Shown: positions 20,635 to 32,200 of the stretch, in pieces
Numbering within the stretch: position 1 is the first letter of the stretch
How the letters are laid out: the number at the start of each line of letters is the position of its first letter
From: Branchiostoma lanceolatum
Lineage: Eukaryota; Chordata; Leptocardii; Amphioxiformes; Branchiostomatidae
Direction of reading: 5' to 3'
DNA length: 64,000 nt
Assembly: GCF_035083965.1 (NCBI RefSeq)
Contig: NC_089730.1
Coordinates: 21,220,027-21,284,026, forward strand
Notes under the pieces: generated by a model
Told to the model about the DNA's origin: nothing
Database searches by the model: none
Seen by the model: only the letters and a program-made list of their open reading frames with translations
Made by a program: the position numbers and the translations under genes

Positions 20635-22021
20635 ATTGAATGCTTTAGACACATTAAAGGGCGTCCACGTTTCCTCTTGTAGCCGGTCTGCTCATTTACA
20701 GCTCTCTTTTGAACAGGTGCTTGTTTTCCACAGTTACTGCATATGAAGTCTTCTTAAGTAAAATTGTAAGCTGTTGAGACGGGGATCAAGTTCTCAAAGT
20801 TCCAAAGAAGCGTGTCTTTTGTTCCTGAAATACAATCCCGTCCGATTTGGCTTTAGTGACTAGGTCATTGCCTCCTTGCGCGTATTAGCACTCATCGGTA
20901 AAGCGAACGGGGCAAGACAACAGGCTGGAAAGGAATTTGAGGATTTTTAGTTTGTGTGTAATCGCTTGCATTATACGGTAGGAAGTGGGCGATATTTAAG
21001 TTATTATATTTCTGTCGTGTTAGTATTCTTCTACGATAACCGATTCCCAATTCTGTAGGACACAGGGCCTGTAACACATGTGGCATCGTGGCCTGCCACT
21101 GGAAGGACAAGATATGATTATGATTATCGTGGCCGACCCAATCGGACGTGTGTGAAATCTATGTTCGTGTAATGTATGTTACATGTACCTATAAAATGTG
21201 TAAAATATCCATTGGCATGTTGGCCTGTCCTACAGATCGTGTATAGCACCTGATTAACTAGACTGTATGTTACAAGACATGTACATGTAACACGTGTGAC
21301 AGGCCAATAGACCTGTCCTACCGGACTACCATGTGTACTGATCCCCTGTCCTGTATGTTAAACTTGTGACTGACCCATAGATATGTTGGCCTGTCATACG
21401 GGACATGTCTGTATTCTAAATGGCTCTACTAGAGCATAGAGTAAATACAATAATAAAGGACAGAAAGACTAGTTCTACATACCTTCAGTGGAGTCAAAAT
21501 CCATGAAGCTGTCTGTAGTCTGCATATGATTCAGTGTATATGAGTGTCTGTTGGTTAGTGTGGTGTTGGCTGCTGGCATTCCAGTATTACTTGTTTGAAA
21601 TTGATTAACCAAGTGTGAAAAAACAAAACAAAAACAACATGCAAACTTTGCTCTTTAGCCTGTAAGTTAAATATAATCTGTGAGCAGATTGTGAACAACT
21701 CTAACATAACTTTGCAACAAGGGATTGTCTGATCAACTAGCAGCCTCTCCCCATACACATATGTACAACCAACCAAACCGGTCTACAGTGTTCACTCAAG
21801 AGATTTGAAGAAATTGGTCTGATTAGACAGGTGACAACCTCTGTATAGAAATGATTCTTAATTTTGGGGCCAATGGAAAAATAACCTAATTAAGGAACCA
21901 CCAAAAAGTCATCACAGTGTGTGGGTGGTGCTTCTAACAAAGGTGGTCATTAGTTCAGGATACATTGACTGCACCTTTAACAACTTGTCAGTAACAGAAG
22001 GGTATTGATTTTGTGTCTTGA
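20635..22021. other. Gene-free stretch between the RTK cluster and TYW3
   Basis: No coding signal recognised. From about 21120 to 21420 degenerate copies of a GGCCTGTCCTAC word recur (some inverted), suggesting a worn repeat. Confidence 0.5.
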
Positions 22022-22127
22022 TAGCCTGGGTGCCATCCGATTACTACCGGGGCTCCTAGACTTGCTACCCTGAAAAAGCTACAGCGAATGTAGGAGCTCC
22101 TGTAGCAATTGGATGGCACCCAGGCTA
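22022..22127. mobile_element. 106-bp Mutator-like MITE
   Basis: Terminal inverted repeats start with a perfect TAGCCTGGGTGCCATCC and extend imperfectly to about 37 bases on each side. Flanks are a 9-base direct duplication GTGTCTTGA (22013-22021 and 22128-22136), the size typical of Mutator-like elements. It sits in the likely TYW3 3' UTR. Confidence 0.8.
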
Positions 22128-22199
22128 GTGTCTTGAAGCATGGCTGGAGAAGAAGAAGGAAACAAAATGCCAACTTTGGTGTTTGTCTAACAACAGATG

Positions 22200-25132
22200 T
22201 CAACTCCCTTCAAACAGATCGTGTAAGTCTACCCCGTCATCGCTGTGTTCCTGGTCGTGAGTGGCACACGTGTCCGGCCCCCTCTTGTGCTGATGTTTCC
22301 TGTGTGCTTCCTGGTGTTCATTTTTACTGTGTTGAACGTCATGAGACTGTACTGACTCAGCTTGGTTTGACAGCAGCTCTTTCAGGTTACTAAAGAATCT
22401 AGAACAAAAGAAAAAAACATTTAATTTACTCCCTCAATATCCAGCTTATTGTTTGTTCTTGAACATAGGCTCATGCAAATCTAGAGTTTGAAGCATCATT
22501 TCACAGATGCCCTTTCTAACAACAACTCAAACATTCAACAGCAATCAGAGACTAGCCTGTGTTTTCCTTCCTTGGGCCTTGGGTTAGATGAAAAAGAAAA
22601 AGATGTACTAGTACCTAGCTATAGTACAAATTACAAATAGAGACCCTGACCAAGGCCTGACTGAGCTCACGGTTGCCATGACACTGACCTTTGCACCCTG
22701 CTTTCATTCTCCTCCAGCTTCCCGTTGGCTGCAGCGACCAGGTAGCTGATGTAATCTTCATCTACCAACATCCGCCCATGGTCAGACAGGGGGGCCTCTA
22801 GGGTGTGGGTACTTCTGATGGCCTATATAGACATATACACATATTTTAAGTACATGCATATAAAAGTGGCATTTCGGTGATGCAGTGGCATGGTGTTTGG
22901 CCCAGGGTTCCCTGATTTGTCCCGTTGGCACTGTGCCTGCATGTGGGAAATGAGTGCCTAGCTTTGGTTAGGGACCTCCCTCGGATAGGACGTTAAATGG
23001 AGGTCCCGTGTTTGAGGAGAGCCACACCTCGAGCATGTTAAAGAACTCACTGCACTTATCGAAAATAGTAGGGGTTCAATCAGTGCAAGTGGATCAAATC
23101 TTTAGTTACAGTTGGTATATTGCCTACAGAATCTTCAGCAAGTTGAAGTTGGTAGCCTCAAAAATATATATAAAGAAGAAAAGAAGAAGACCTACTCACC
23201 ATCATGACCTTGCCCTTGTTCCCCAGTGATATCCCAGAGTTCCTGAAGCCGGCCTGGACGGCTGCCTGGTGCTGCAAAGGTGGAAAATACAGAAAAGATT
23301 CTTGTTATGACTTAGGTTCCCCATACTGCTTTGTTGTAAAAATGAAAATACAGAAATTACATATGATATGGATTGGTGTATAGGATAGAGTGACTTCATA
23401 GTTTATAGGCATGTAGCATAAGACCATGGGTCTGTAATGTCATCATCATCATCATCTTCCGTCTGGATTTACTCCGGTGACATACACTCAATAAAGTTTT
23501 CCAGTATGATCTGTTCTTCATGGCGGACATCAATGCAGAACCTGTGATTGAGTGTGAGTTCAGTGTCTCTTTCAATCAGTGCCTCTTTGAAAGTCTTTCT
23601 GTAACGTAAAACATTCATACATGAATTAGTGTGTGTGTGTGTGTGTGACACCTACCATGAGTCTGGCATCTTGAATGGTTCTGCACTGAGCATGGAGGAC
23701 GAAGGGTTCAAACTTGAACACAGCAGACCCAGTATGGTCACACAGGGCTGTCATCTACACAGGGGGAGGGAGTACACTGTTAGCACAGCAGACCCAGTAT
23801 AGTCGCACAGGGCTGTCATCTACACAGGGGGAGGGAGTACACTGTTAGCACAGCAGACCCAGTATGGTCACACAGGGCTGTCATCTACACAGGGGGAGGG
23901 GGTACATTGTTAGCACAGCAGACCCAGTATGGTCACACAGGGCTGTCATCTACACAGGGGGAGGGAGTACACTGTTAGCACAGCAGACCCAGTATGGTCA
24001 CACAGGGCTGTCATCTGGGCAGGGGGGGGTGGTGGTGGTTGGAGGTGTTAGTCATGAAGATTATTACTGGTTTGTGCCTGAAGGCCAATTGCAAGTAACA
24101 ATTAAGGTTACAACTTACAGGCTGCAGCACTTTAATTCATTGATTCTTAAATATAAATTTATAGAAAAGAAGTAATCTTAAGCTTCCCGAGGAGGTTATA
24201 GATTGCAAATAGAAACCAAACCCAACAATTTTAGCTTCACAACATTAGCAATTTGCAGATCTGTTATCGTAATTGGCTAGTTTCCTTACCACTGACTGTG
24301 CCTCTGCCTGAGTGTGGGACATCAGCAGCCAATCACAGCCTTTCTTCTTCTCCTTGTGCTTCTGTGAAAAAGAAAATGTTTTGAAATTGTTACCCTTAAA
24401 CATTACATTCTGTATCTGTTAATCTGTATAGCCGATTGTGGTCCATCCTTTCACAACCATCCTTTGGCATAGCACACCAGCTTCTGTATCTGTATCACTG
24501 CGGGTATAACTGCTCTTTGGCGAAACACGCCAGCTTCGAATTCTGTATAGCTGGTATAACTGCCCTTCGGCGTAACACACCGGCTTCTGTATAGCCGGTT
24601 TAACTGCCTTCGGCGTAACACACCAGCTTTTGTATCTGTATCGCTGGTAAAACAGCCCTTTGTAATTGGTTTCTTGATGAGTTGATGTGAATACATGTAT
24701 GTCCAGCTGGCAATAAAAGTTGCCTTTTGGTATAACACACCAGGTGACCAGGTTCGCAGGCATGTGACGCAGCAGCAGCTGGTTATATTACACTGAATAA
24801 CCTGTCACACCTAACCCTTGCACATCTAGCTGTTGGCATGATCTAATCAAGGAGGTTTTATATAGAACCTCCTTGATCTAATGTTGAATATATGTTAAAG
24901 ATGTGTTGCAAGTTGTGTTTATGCTGTATGAGGGAGGGGGGCACGAGTTTACCTCAGCAAAAACCGAGATTCTCCCCGAACAGGAACTTGTGGTGAAGAG
25001 AAACTCTTGTCCGTTGATGAAGTTGACCAGTTCTACTATAGGGTCGTCGATGCTGCCCTTGCGACTCAAATCTGTGGCAGAGAGACATTGTTGCTTCCAC
25101 CTGGCGAATTCTGCAGCATTGGGCGCCGCCAT
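22200..25132 (-). CDS. TYW3: tRNA wybutosine-synthesizing protein 3 homologue
   Basis: SAM-dependent methyltransferase that acts on the wybutosine precursor at G37 of tRNA-Phe. Six exons read on the minus strand and join in phase: 24953-25132, 24290-24361, 23656-23754, 23200-23271, 22689-22822, 22200-22398, giving 251 residues (human about 259). Recognised landmarks: [29 protein letters not shown] (exon 1), [10 protein letters not shown] (2), [13 protein letters not shown] (3), [13 protein letters not shown] (4), [13 protein letters not shown] and DEDYISYL (5); exon 6 is a His/Asp-rich tail, poorly conserved in the family. All junctions are GT-AG. Exon 3 starts inside a five-copy minisatellite. 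The start codon sits in a GCCGCCATCTTG context. Head-to-head with CEP350. Confidence 0.95.
22868..23130 (+). mobile_element. tRNA-headed SINE-like copy in a TYW3 intron
   Basis: A head resembling tRNA A and B boxes (GATGCAGTGGCATGGTG, GGGTTCCCTGATTTG) is followed by GGATAGGACGTTAAATGGAG, GTCCCGTGTTTGAG and CATGTTAAAGAACTC, the kind of central domain shared by SINEs of several invertebrate groups (I suspect the Nin type). No clear target duplication was fixed. Confidence 0.45.
23722..24035. repeat. 65-bp minisatellite spanning the TYW3 exon 3 acceptor
   Basis: Five copies start at 23722, 23787, 23852, 23917 and 23982, period 65, nearly identical. The first copy contains the true exon 3 border (acceptor AG at 23755-23756). 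Read on the minus strand every unit carries a branch-point-like CTAAC, a pyrimidine tract, GTGTAG and the first 30-odd bases of exon 3 (ATGACAGCCCTGTGTGACC). Confidence 0.92.
24843..24881. repeat. Short palindrome (ATCAAGGAGGTT/AACCTCCTTGAT)
   Basis: Twelve-base perfect arms around an 8-base loop, in TYW3 intron 1. A related CAAGGAGGTTTTACATAG stretch lies near 10467, so this is probably the folded end of a MITE family. Confidence 0.55.
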
Positions 25133-26418
25133 CTTGCAAACATGAAGGGAATCCTGGCGACATTTACAAAAACTGCACCTAGACGGTGTTGAATTTCATG
25201 CAGTTTGGATAAATCTTGATAGATGGCGTGCTTTATCCCGTCATTCATAGCGCCAAATTGAATTTCAAAATGGCGGCATCCTAGTCGTTTTTTCTCTCGA
25301 TGTATTTTTTCAAGCGAAATTGACGATTTTTACCCGCATACATTAAATGTTTGCCTCTATTCGAACCTAAAGGATGACACAGTCCGTCCGGAAAGAGCGT
25401 GCCTGGAATGGTAGGTGTTGTTTGACCTTCTAGACGGGTTATTTCCCATCGCGAACGATGTCGTCAACAAGATGGCGGTCCCGCGCTCTTTGTCACCTTA
25501 GAACGTCAACAATGCGCGCCGCGCGGCGGCAGTGATGTGAGTCATCCCAGTGATTCACGGCTTCCACCGAGCGTACATGTTTTCTTTACTGTTGATCGCA
25601 GCTTAGCTGCAGGAGTAGATTCTCAATTATACGAAAAAACCGCAACTATAACGTCTATGTATATTTTTGAGTGATCGTCACCGTGCGGCGTAAGTTTTGA
25701 TCTGGTTGCTGTTGTCTCAGATTAATCTAAGCCTGCAAAATTATGTCTGAGCTGTTTGAATGACCACAGAGTCCGTAGATTTTGTTGCCCTATCAAATTA
25801 TCATGCAGCCGTGGGGTCTCAAGCCTGAATATTATTTGCCGTGCCCTGTATAATTTTTGCGTGTGCACAAATGGCACAGCTAATAATTGCTATGTAATAT
25901 AGTACGTGTATAACAATAGGTCGGTTGGTATATAGAAATTCTAGATATCTACCTGTCTACCTAGTCCCTTGACCTCCAGGTCCTTGACAAGGTAGAAATG
26001 AAGGTGGACATCTGTCTTCAGTCTCATTAGAAGACTCTCTCCTTCATGTCCCACTAACCTACAGAGCTTGTAACATCACAAAGGGCAAATAACCAGGAAA
26101 TCCTAAGAAGACGAATTATTTTGGGCACACGTTGCTTGAAGTTGAACTTGCCATTATAAAAACATCTTGTTTACGACATCTTGTAAGCTGCATCACCTTC
26201 ACAGATAAAGTCAAATTGTTCTTAGTTAATCCCTGTTTTTATGATAGGCTTTTATTTTCAGGCTTAAAGGTATCTCACTCAAGTTACTGTATTAAACAGA
26301 ATAATAAACAGAATATTTCACATCTGTGCACCGACGATGTATCATGTATGTTTGCCCTATCTCCTACAGGACCAGGACTTCTTGTTGTAACTAAAAGATA
26401 GATAAGTAGTGTCAAAAC
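25133..26418. promoter_or_regulatory. Bidirectional TYW3/CEP350 promoter region with YY1-type sites
   Basis: The 1.29 kb between the two divergent start codons is GC-rich around 25430-25570. YY1-type motifs: CAAGATGGCGGC on the minus strand at 25125-25136 (overlapping the TYW3 ATG), AAAATGGCGGCA near 25267 and AAGATGGCGG near 25470. No TATA box is evident. The CEP350 transcript may carry a non-coding first exon here; from 25700 to 26418 I see nothing else. Promoter role is inferred. Confidence 0.6.
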
Positions 26419-29250
26419 ATGGCGTCCAACATCCGCGCCCGTCGTGTCGGCGAGCCGTCTCTCGTGCAGCGTGGGCCGTCACCGGAGAGATACGGCGGTT
26501 CTCTAACGGGTACAGTCTTTGTTTCACTTTCATTTTCAAGAATTCACAGTACAGTCACCTGTCAAGTTTAATATATGCCACTTGAGTTATATTATGTTAA
26601 TTAGGTCACACAGAGTACTCTGAGAAGCTCCTTCTACTTCCTTGATTGTGAACTGGCAATAACTACACGTAATAAGTTGATAAGATCCTTAGTTTGGATA
26701 AGCTGTATGATGACATTCGTGACTCAGTTCTGAACCCTCTCTCTGTTCTTGACTTCTTTTCAAACATTTCTCTTGAGTGCCTACTATTAGTAGTAAAGTA
26801 CTAGTACTGGGAAGAAAGAACATGATGTAAAATAATAGATAATGACAAAGTTGTAATTCTTCTTGGTTTGTCTTTGTTGACAAATATTTAATCAAGCTGC
26901 AGACACTTTGGTATAATGACATGTATGTTCTGTAGTGATTCTATTCTTTATTAGCCACCAATTTGATTGTTGAACATTTTGTTGTATTCCAGCCATGAGT
27001 TCAGCATGGAAACAGCTGGGTCAGGCCAAGTCTGTGGTGAGTTCACAAACTTGTTTATTTGTTTGTTTATTTATTTTGAATGCCATGCGTATCTATCTGC
27101 ATCATGCAATAAGTCAGTGACCAATTTTAACTTGAAAAAAAAATTGTTCAAATTGCAGAAAAACTATCAACAACATGCAATTTGGCAAGCTATAGCAAAT
27201 AGAATACACTCAGGCTTGGAATTTAATGAGAAGTTTATTGCAAGTTCATACCCGTGGGCTAATTGCAAATACATGGGAAAACATAGGGAAAAACATACAT
27301 GCGTCAGTAAACTGTGTCTGACTTTGTTGTAACAATAGGCTACTGGTACTAAATACAATTGTTGGCTATATCTAAACTGTCTAAACTAATGGATCACATA
27401 TTATAGAGAATAGAAGTTGAAGTATTACATCATGGATCACATGTATTTTGAGCCTATAATTTTTCTTAAATGATAGTTTGATCGTCTAAATTACTCTTTT
27501 AATTCAAGATAAGAAAATTTTCTTCCAGCTGAGGAGGGCAGAAAACAGGATCGAAGACGCCGAGAATTTCAAGATGGACGCCAGCCGCAACGGAACGGAC
27601 GACAATGCGGGGAGGTACATGTTACCAGGTGGGGTCAGTCTGTCGTCACGGCGATACGACAGGGAGCCTAGCGACAGGAGTGTGCTGATGGACCACATCC
27701 CGTCATACCAGATTACCAGTACAGGGTACCCCGAGGTAAGGAGGACTTCATGGCACAATCAGTGATCTCCCCAGCTTAGTCTGAGCATAGGGGCCCCCCA
27801 CGCTGTGATCTGTTGTAATTTGTATCAGCCAGTGTAGGGGTGTTTCTTTCTGGAATTATGAAGGGTCACAAGGTTCTTACCTTGTGACCCTTCATAAATC
27901 TTACGTACCCGATGACCCATTTGTGTGCGTGCTGTGAAAAAAATTCTGGTGGGAGCCCTGACATTGTGTAAGAAAATAACTTTCTTTCTCCTTTAATTTG
28001 TTGTCAATGTCTGGCAACAGTTTTAGACCACACTGATATATTACCTTCACTTGAAAGTTCATCTGTGTTGGTAGAAGTCATTCTGAATGGAGTTTAAACT
28101 GTAAACGCCAACACAATAAATTGGAGTTACCCAAATTTTTGACTGATCAGCTACAGTCTTTATCAAGGAATGAGCACAGACTCAGTGTTGTTTTGTTTCT
28201 TATTTTTCCCTTCCAGAGCACGACAGACTACAGGAGTAGAGACAGATACCCACGGGACAGACCTGAAGTCGCCGCTGCACCCCGGAAAGTCAGCAGGATG
28301 GGTGAGTATACGTTCAGAACTCTTATTTTCTGCCTGCTAAAGTAGCCGTTCGGCACCAAATTTGTAATTGGTCAATAGAGTATTAGTTAACTTGACACAT
28401 TTAAGCAATATGACTTATTTTAATTTGTCTGTCTGTCTCCACCCAGATGGGAAGTACACAGACCACCTGTACCAACCACCATCCAGAACAAGCTACACAG
28501 CCCCCGGGTTGACCTCTGACCTGACCCGACCTTCACGGGAGTACCGATCTCGCAGCCCGGTTGGAATATCAGATCCCATCAGAGATCGATCGAAGCGCGT
28601 GGAATTCCGTGATCCTCTCGAATCTTACCGGTCGGCGGTTGATCCGAAATCCTCCCATCACGACAGTTCCGAGGATGTCCTCGCGGGAAATAGCGGGTAC
28701 GGAAGTGCATACGGAACAACAAACACGGTAGACCTGTTCGCCCCGACCTACACGGTTACCGACCTTTCCAGGAGTACGAGAGACGACCGTGCTGACTCGA
28801 GCATCGTCGATTCGAGCACGAACGTGAAGGTTCTAAACGACACGTCAGCTCGGGTTGGTGCTGATCACGGCGCAGGTTTGTTAGACAACGAAACAACGTC
28901 GCCTTCAAGAGCGAATCACTCTGGCGCTCTGTTCTCCTCTGCGCGAGACAGAATACGTGCCGACGACAGATTCAACTCGGACTCCGGTACCGCCGCAGAA
29001 CGAAGAACGACATCAGACAGGTTTCCTACGGACTACAGCCGGGGGATTTCTAACGTCACGAATCTCCTGAACGACAGACCTGATATCGGGAGCCCAGTCG
29101 CGCAGAGCACGCAGAAGAGTCCGTCGGCAGACAAACCTCCGGAACTTTACCGTCCCGACGAGATGTCGGCTGAGGCGCTGACGAGGACCAAGAGTCCGGT
29201 GCGGAAGTTTGAGGTGGTGCAGAGGAAGAAGAAGGAGCTGGGAGGCTCAG
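26419..29250 (+). CDS. CEP350: CEP350 exons 1-5 (N-terminus)
   Basis: Exons 26419-26509, 26993-27036, 27529-27735, 28217-28301, 28447-29250. The ATG at 26419 opens MASNIRARRVGEPS; exon 2-3 carry the conserved helix WKQLGQ.KS..RRAENRIEDAE; exons 4-5 carry RKVSRMDGKY and RVEFRDPL as in vertebrates. Exon 5 (804 bases) is Ser/Arg/Asp-rich and disordered apart from a conserved short stretch with NLLNDRP (human FLNDRP). The start choice is supported by phase agreement and a clean donor, but an upstream non-coding exon cannot be excluded. Confidence 0.9.
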
Positions 29251-32200
29251 GTATGTGCAGTACCTTCAGTAACCACACATTACCTGTTTTAGTGGAGAGC
29301 CACACTTCAATCAAAGGACTAGTACATGTAGTAGTACAAGTTTATGCGGTCAGTACAGTACACAAATCCCTCTGCACCAGAGTTGGAAATACTGGGAGCA
29401 TACTGTATGTTTTGTGCACACAAAATTGGAGCTCTTACTAAGAGTCTTAGCCAAATATTTTTACAGTGGTTGTTGTGTTTATTTATGTAGGTCTCAGACT
29501 CTGTGTGCGTAAAGGTACTAAGTCTTGTAATATACAGCATATTCTTGACATTGATGTGTTAGAAGAAAAAAATAAAACCTTAAATTTCTTGTATGTTGTG
29601 TACCCAATATTTGTCTGTGCACCTACATTTTAAGGTTAGGTGCACCAATGGTGTACCTTATGTATTCCCATAAATGATTGTCGAGCCCTGCAAACCCTTA
29701 CGTACTAAAAACTGCTATACATGTATGTTCCTTACATCATCATCATCATCATCCGTTGACCTCTACAGCAGAGGACGGAGCGAGCCCTTGTACAACCGAG
29801 ACTATGTGACACTCTAGGGAGTCTACTGTAGATGGTCTTGATGGTTGGATGTACATGTAGTTTCCAACTAATGTTTTGAGCCCTGCGTTCCTTACAGATG
29901 GGCTGGAGAAGTTGAAGGAGAGAATCAGGAAACAGAGGAAAGAAGCCGGTGCAGCGGAGGATGCAGGGTCTGTCCCCACCAGGAGAGGTCGCTCCACGGA
30001 GCACGATGACCTGTCATCCCGGCGGCTACACTCAGCAGAGGAGCCGGTAGCATCCAGGGGCGAGGAGCCCTACAGGTCAGAGGTCAGGTCAGAGGTCACC
30101 CCCAGGATCAGGAAGATCAAGTCTGCCCCGCCCCCTCCTGAGTACAAAGGTCGGTCACATGACTTCTATTTTTAGAAACCTTTGAATTTTTTCCTGTGTT
30201 TTTGGCATTGCTTGGGGGTGGATCATGTTTAAAACATAGGCAAGAAAGACATGTCATATTTTAGCACTATATATGTATAAATCTATGTATTATATTTTGT
30301 GTGCGATTATGTATGTCATGTATTCTCTCACAATCTAATGGATGAATTGCCTAGCTTTATAATTTTCTTGAAAGTAGCTAGATAGAGTTGTAATTGGTTG
30401 ATGTCACTGATAAAACAGCAGCATTATTCTGATGACATTTACAGTTAACAATGATAACAAATCAATCCAGTGTTTCAGAAAAATATGTAAGTATTTGAAG
30501 CGCCATGTTATATTTGCTACCTTGTCCCCCAACGACCCGGAAATGATTGTGAGGCACAGGATAACAGTCACTCATGCAACTAGATCGATATTAAAAATAT
30601 TGAGTTGTTGTCTGTTTCCCAGGGTTCAGTACAGCGGCCACCAAGTACAGGACCCAGGACGGCAAGGTCGTCACGGAAACCGAGCTGGCAGAGCAGCAGG
30701 GCAAAGGTCACACTGGGGGCAAAGGTCAGGGCAGCAGGGAGGCAGCAGCTCCGCCGAAAAGGAAGGAAAAAACAAAGGGTAAAAAACTGGGACTTCATTC
30801 AGCTTTTAGCCCGTTCATTAATAAGTATAGCTGAACTGTCAAACATGTTTATAATATAAGGTCTTTGAAAAAAAAATGGTCACAGTAGCTAGACAGGTGG
30901 CTAGTGTAGACAGGATTCTTGAAAATAAGGGACCACCTAATTAGTCCTAAAAGTTCTTCCACAGTTAGGACTGGTGAATATCATATATTCCATTTGTGCA
31001 CACTTACACTAGTTTGTTAGAGATGACATTTATGTTGTGGACCGATGTTGAGGTCATTGGAAGCAGATACAGGGAGCTAAGACAGAGATTGTGGAGCTAC
31101 ATGGTTTATTCCCTGACCCCCAGGATTCCAACACATAGAATGACAGCATGGGTCTTTCTGAGAATGAGGCTCTATCTTGGACTAATACGCTTTCATGAAG
31201 GGGGGTTACAGTACTGAATAATGGTCTTAGTGGGTTCATAACAAATTCATATATAGTAGTTTTTCAATCTTAATGCCTACAACATGTAGCTGGTGTGCAG
31301 TACAATGTTAGTGTCGACTCAAGAATAATTGAGCATACATGTAGAAGTGGTTATTAATAAATGTTTTGAAAGTCCTTTGAAAACATTGGCCTAGCTATTT
31401 CTGACCTAATTTTAAGACTCCTGTTCTTGTCCCTGTGCAGCCAAGACCAGACCAGCGCCCCGCCCTGCTTCTGCGCCGGCGACCAAGTCCCCCAAACCAC
31501 AGAGGAAGGTCGGAGCGCCACAGGCAGCCAAAACCAGCAGGCCTTCTAAGAAAGGTACAGTTTTGTGCTTCTGATATCACTCTTCAACTTTTCATTTTCT
31601 TCCTTTACTTGTGATTGACTTTTTTACCTGTTCACTTTTGCTGTCTTCATATACAAGAAAAAACCATCAGACCTTGAAAGAAATGTAACAGGCACTGCTT
31701 CCAGTGTTACTCTAGAAGTAGTCATTTTCGCTTTCTGGAAACCCAAAACACCAGGCCTTGCAAGAAAGGTACAGGCACTATGTTGCCACTCTTGAACTTT
31801 TCACTTTCCTGTCTTTACTCGTGATTCTTTTGTCAGCCGTTCACTTTTGTTGTCCACGAGAACTTGTCTTCTAAAACCAGGAACAAATTCAAAACATTAT
31901 TTTTACCTGACTGAAAGGCACATAAATGACTGGTGCAGAAGGTTTTGAATGTTACCTCCACTAGTGCAGAAAAAGTATTTCGAGCCCTGTCTTAAATTAA
32001 TTTTGTCCCATCTTTCCTTCCTTTAAATTTTGATTGATTTCTTATCCGTTTAATTTTGTACAGGAATCATATTTTCTTTCTCTTGTGTCTGTATTATTTT
32101 CTTAGTTAATTATTGTTGTGTTTTCATAAACAAGAATCAGGTTTCTTTTCTCCTCTGTGTGTATCTCTGCCCCAGACACCCCCCTCCCCGAGGTGTGCCC

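Noticed and set aside
24419-24763. Minus-strand frames with CVTPKG/SYT repeats in TYW3 intron 1
   Set aside because: Degenerate tandem repeat of a GGCGTAACACACCAGCTT word; no splice or domain evidence.
29732-30004. Minus-strand frame opposite CEP350 exon 6
   Set aside because: It is antisense to a conserved exon and includes a CAT/ATC triplet repeat; not a gene.
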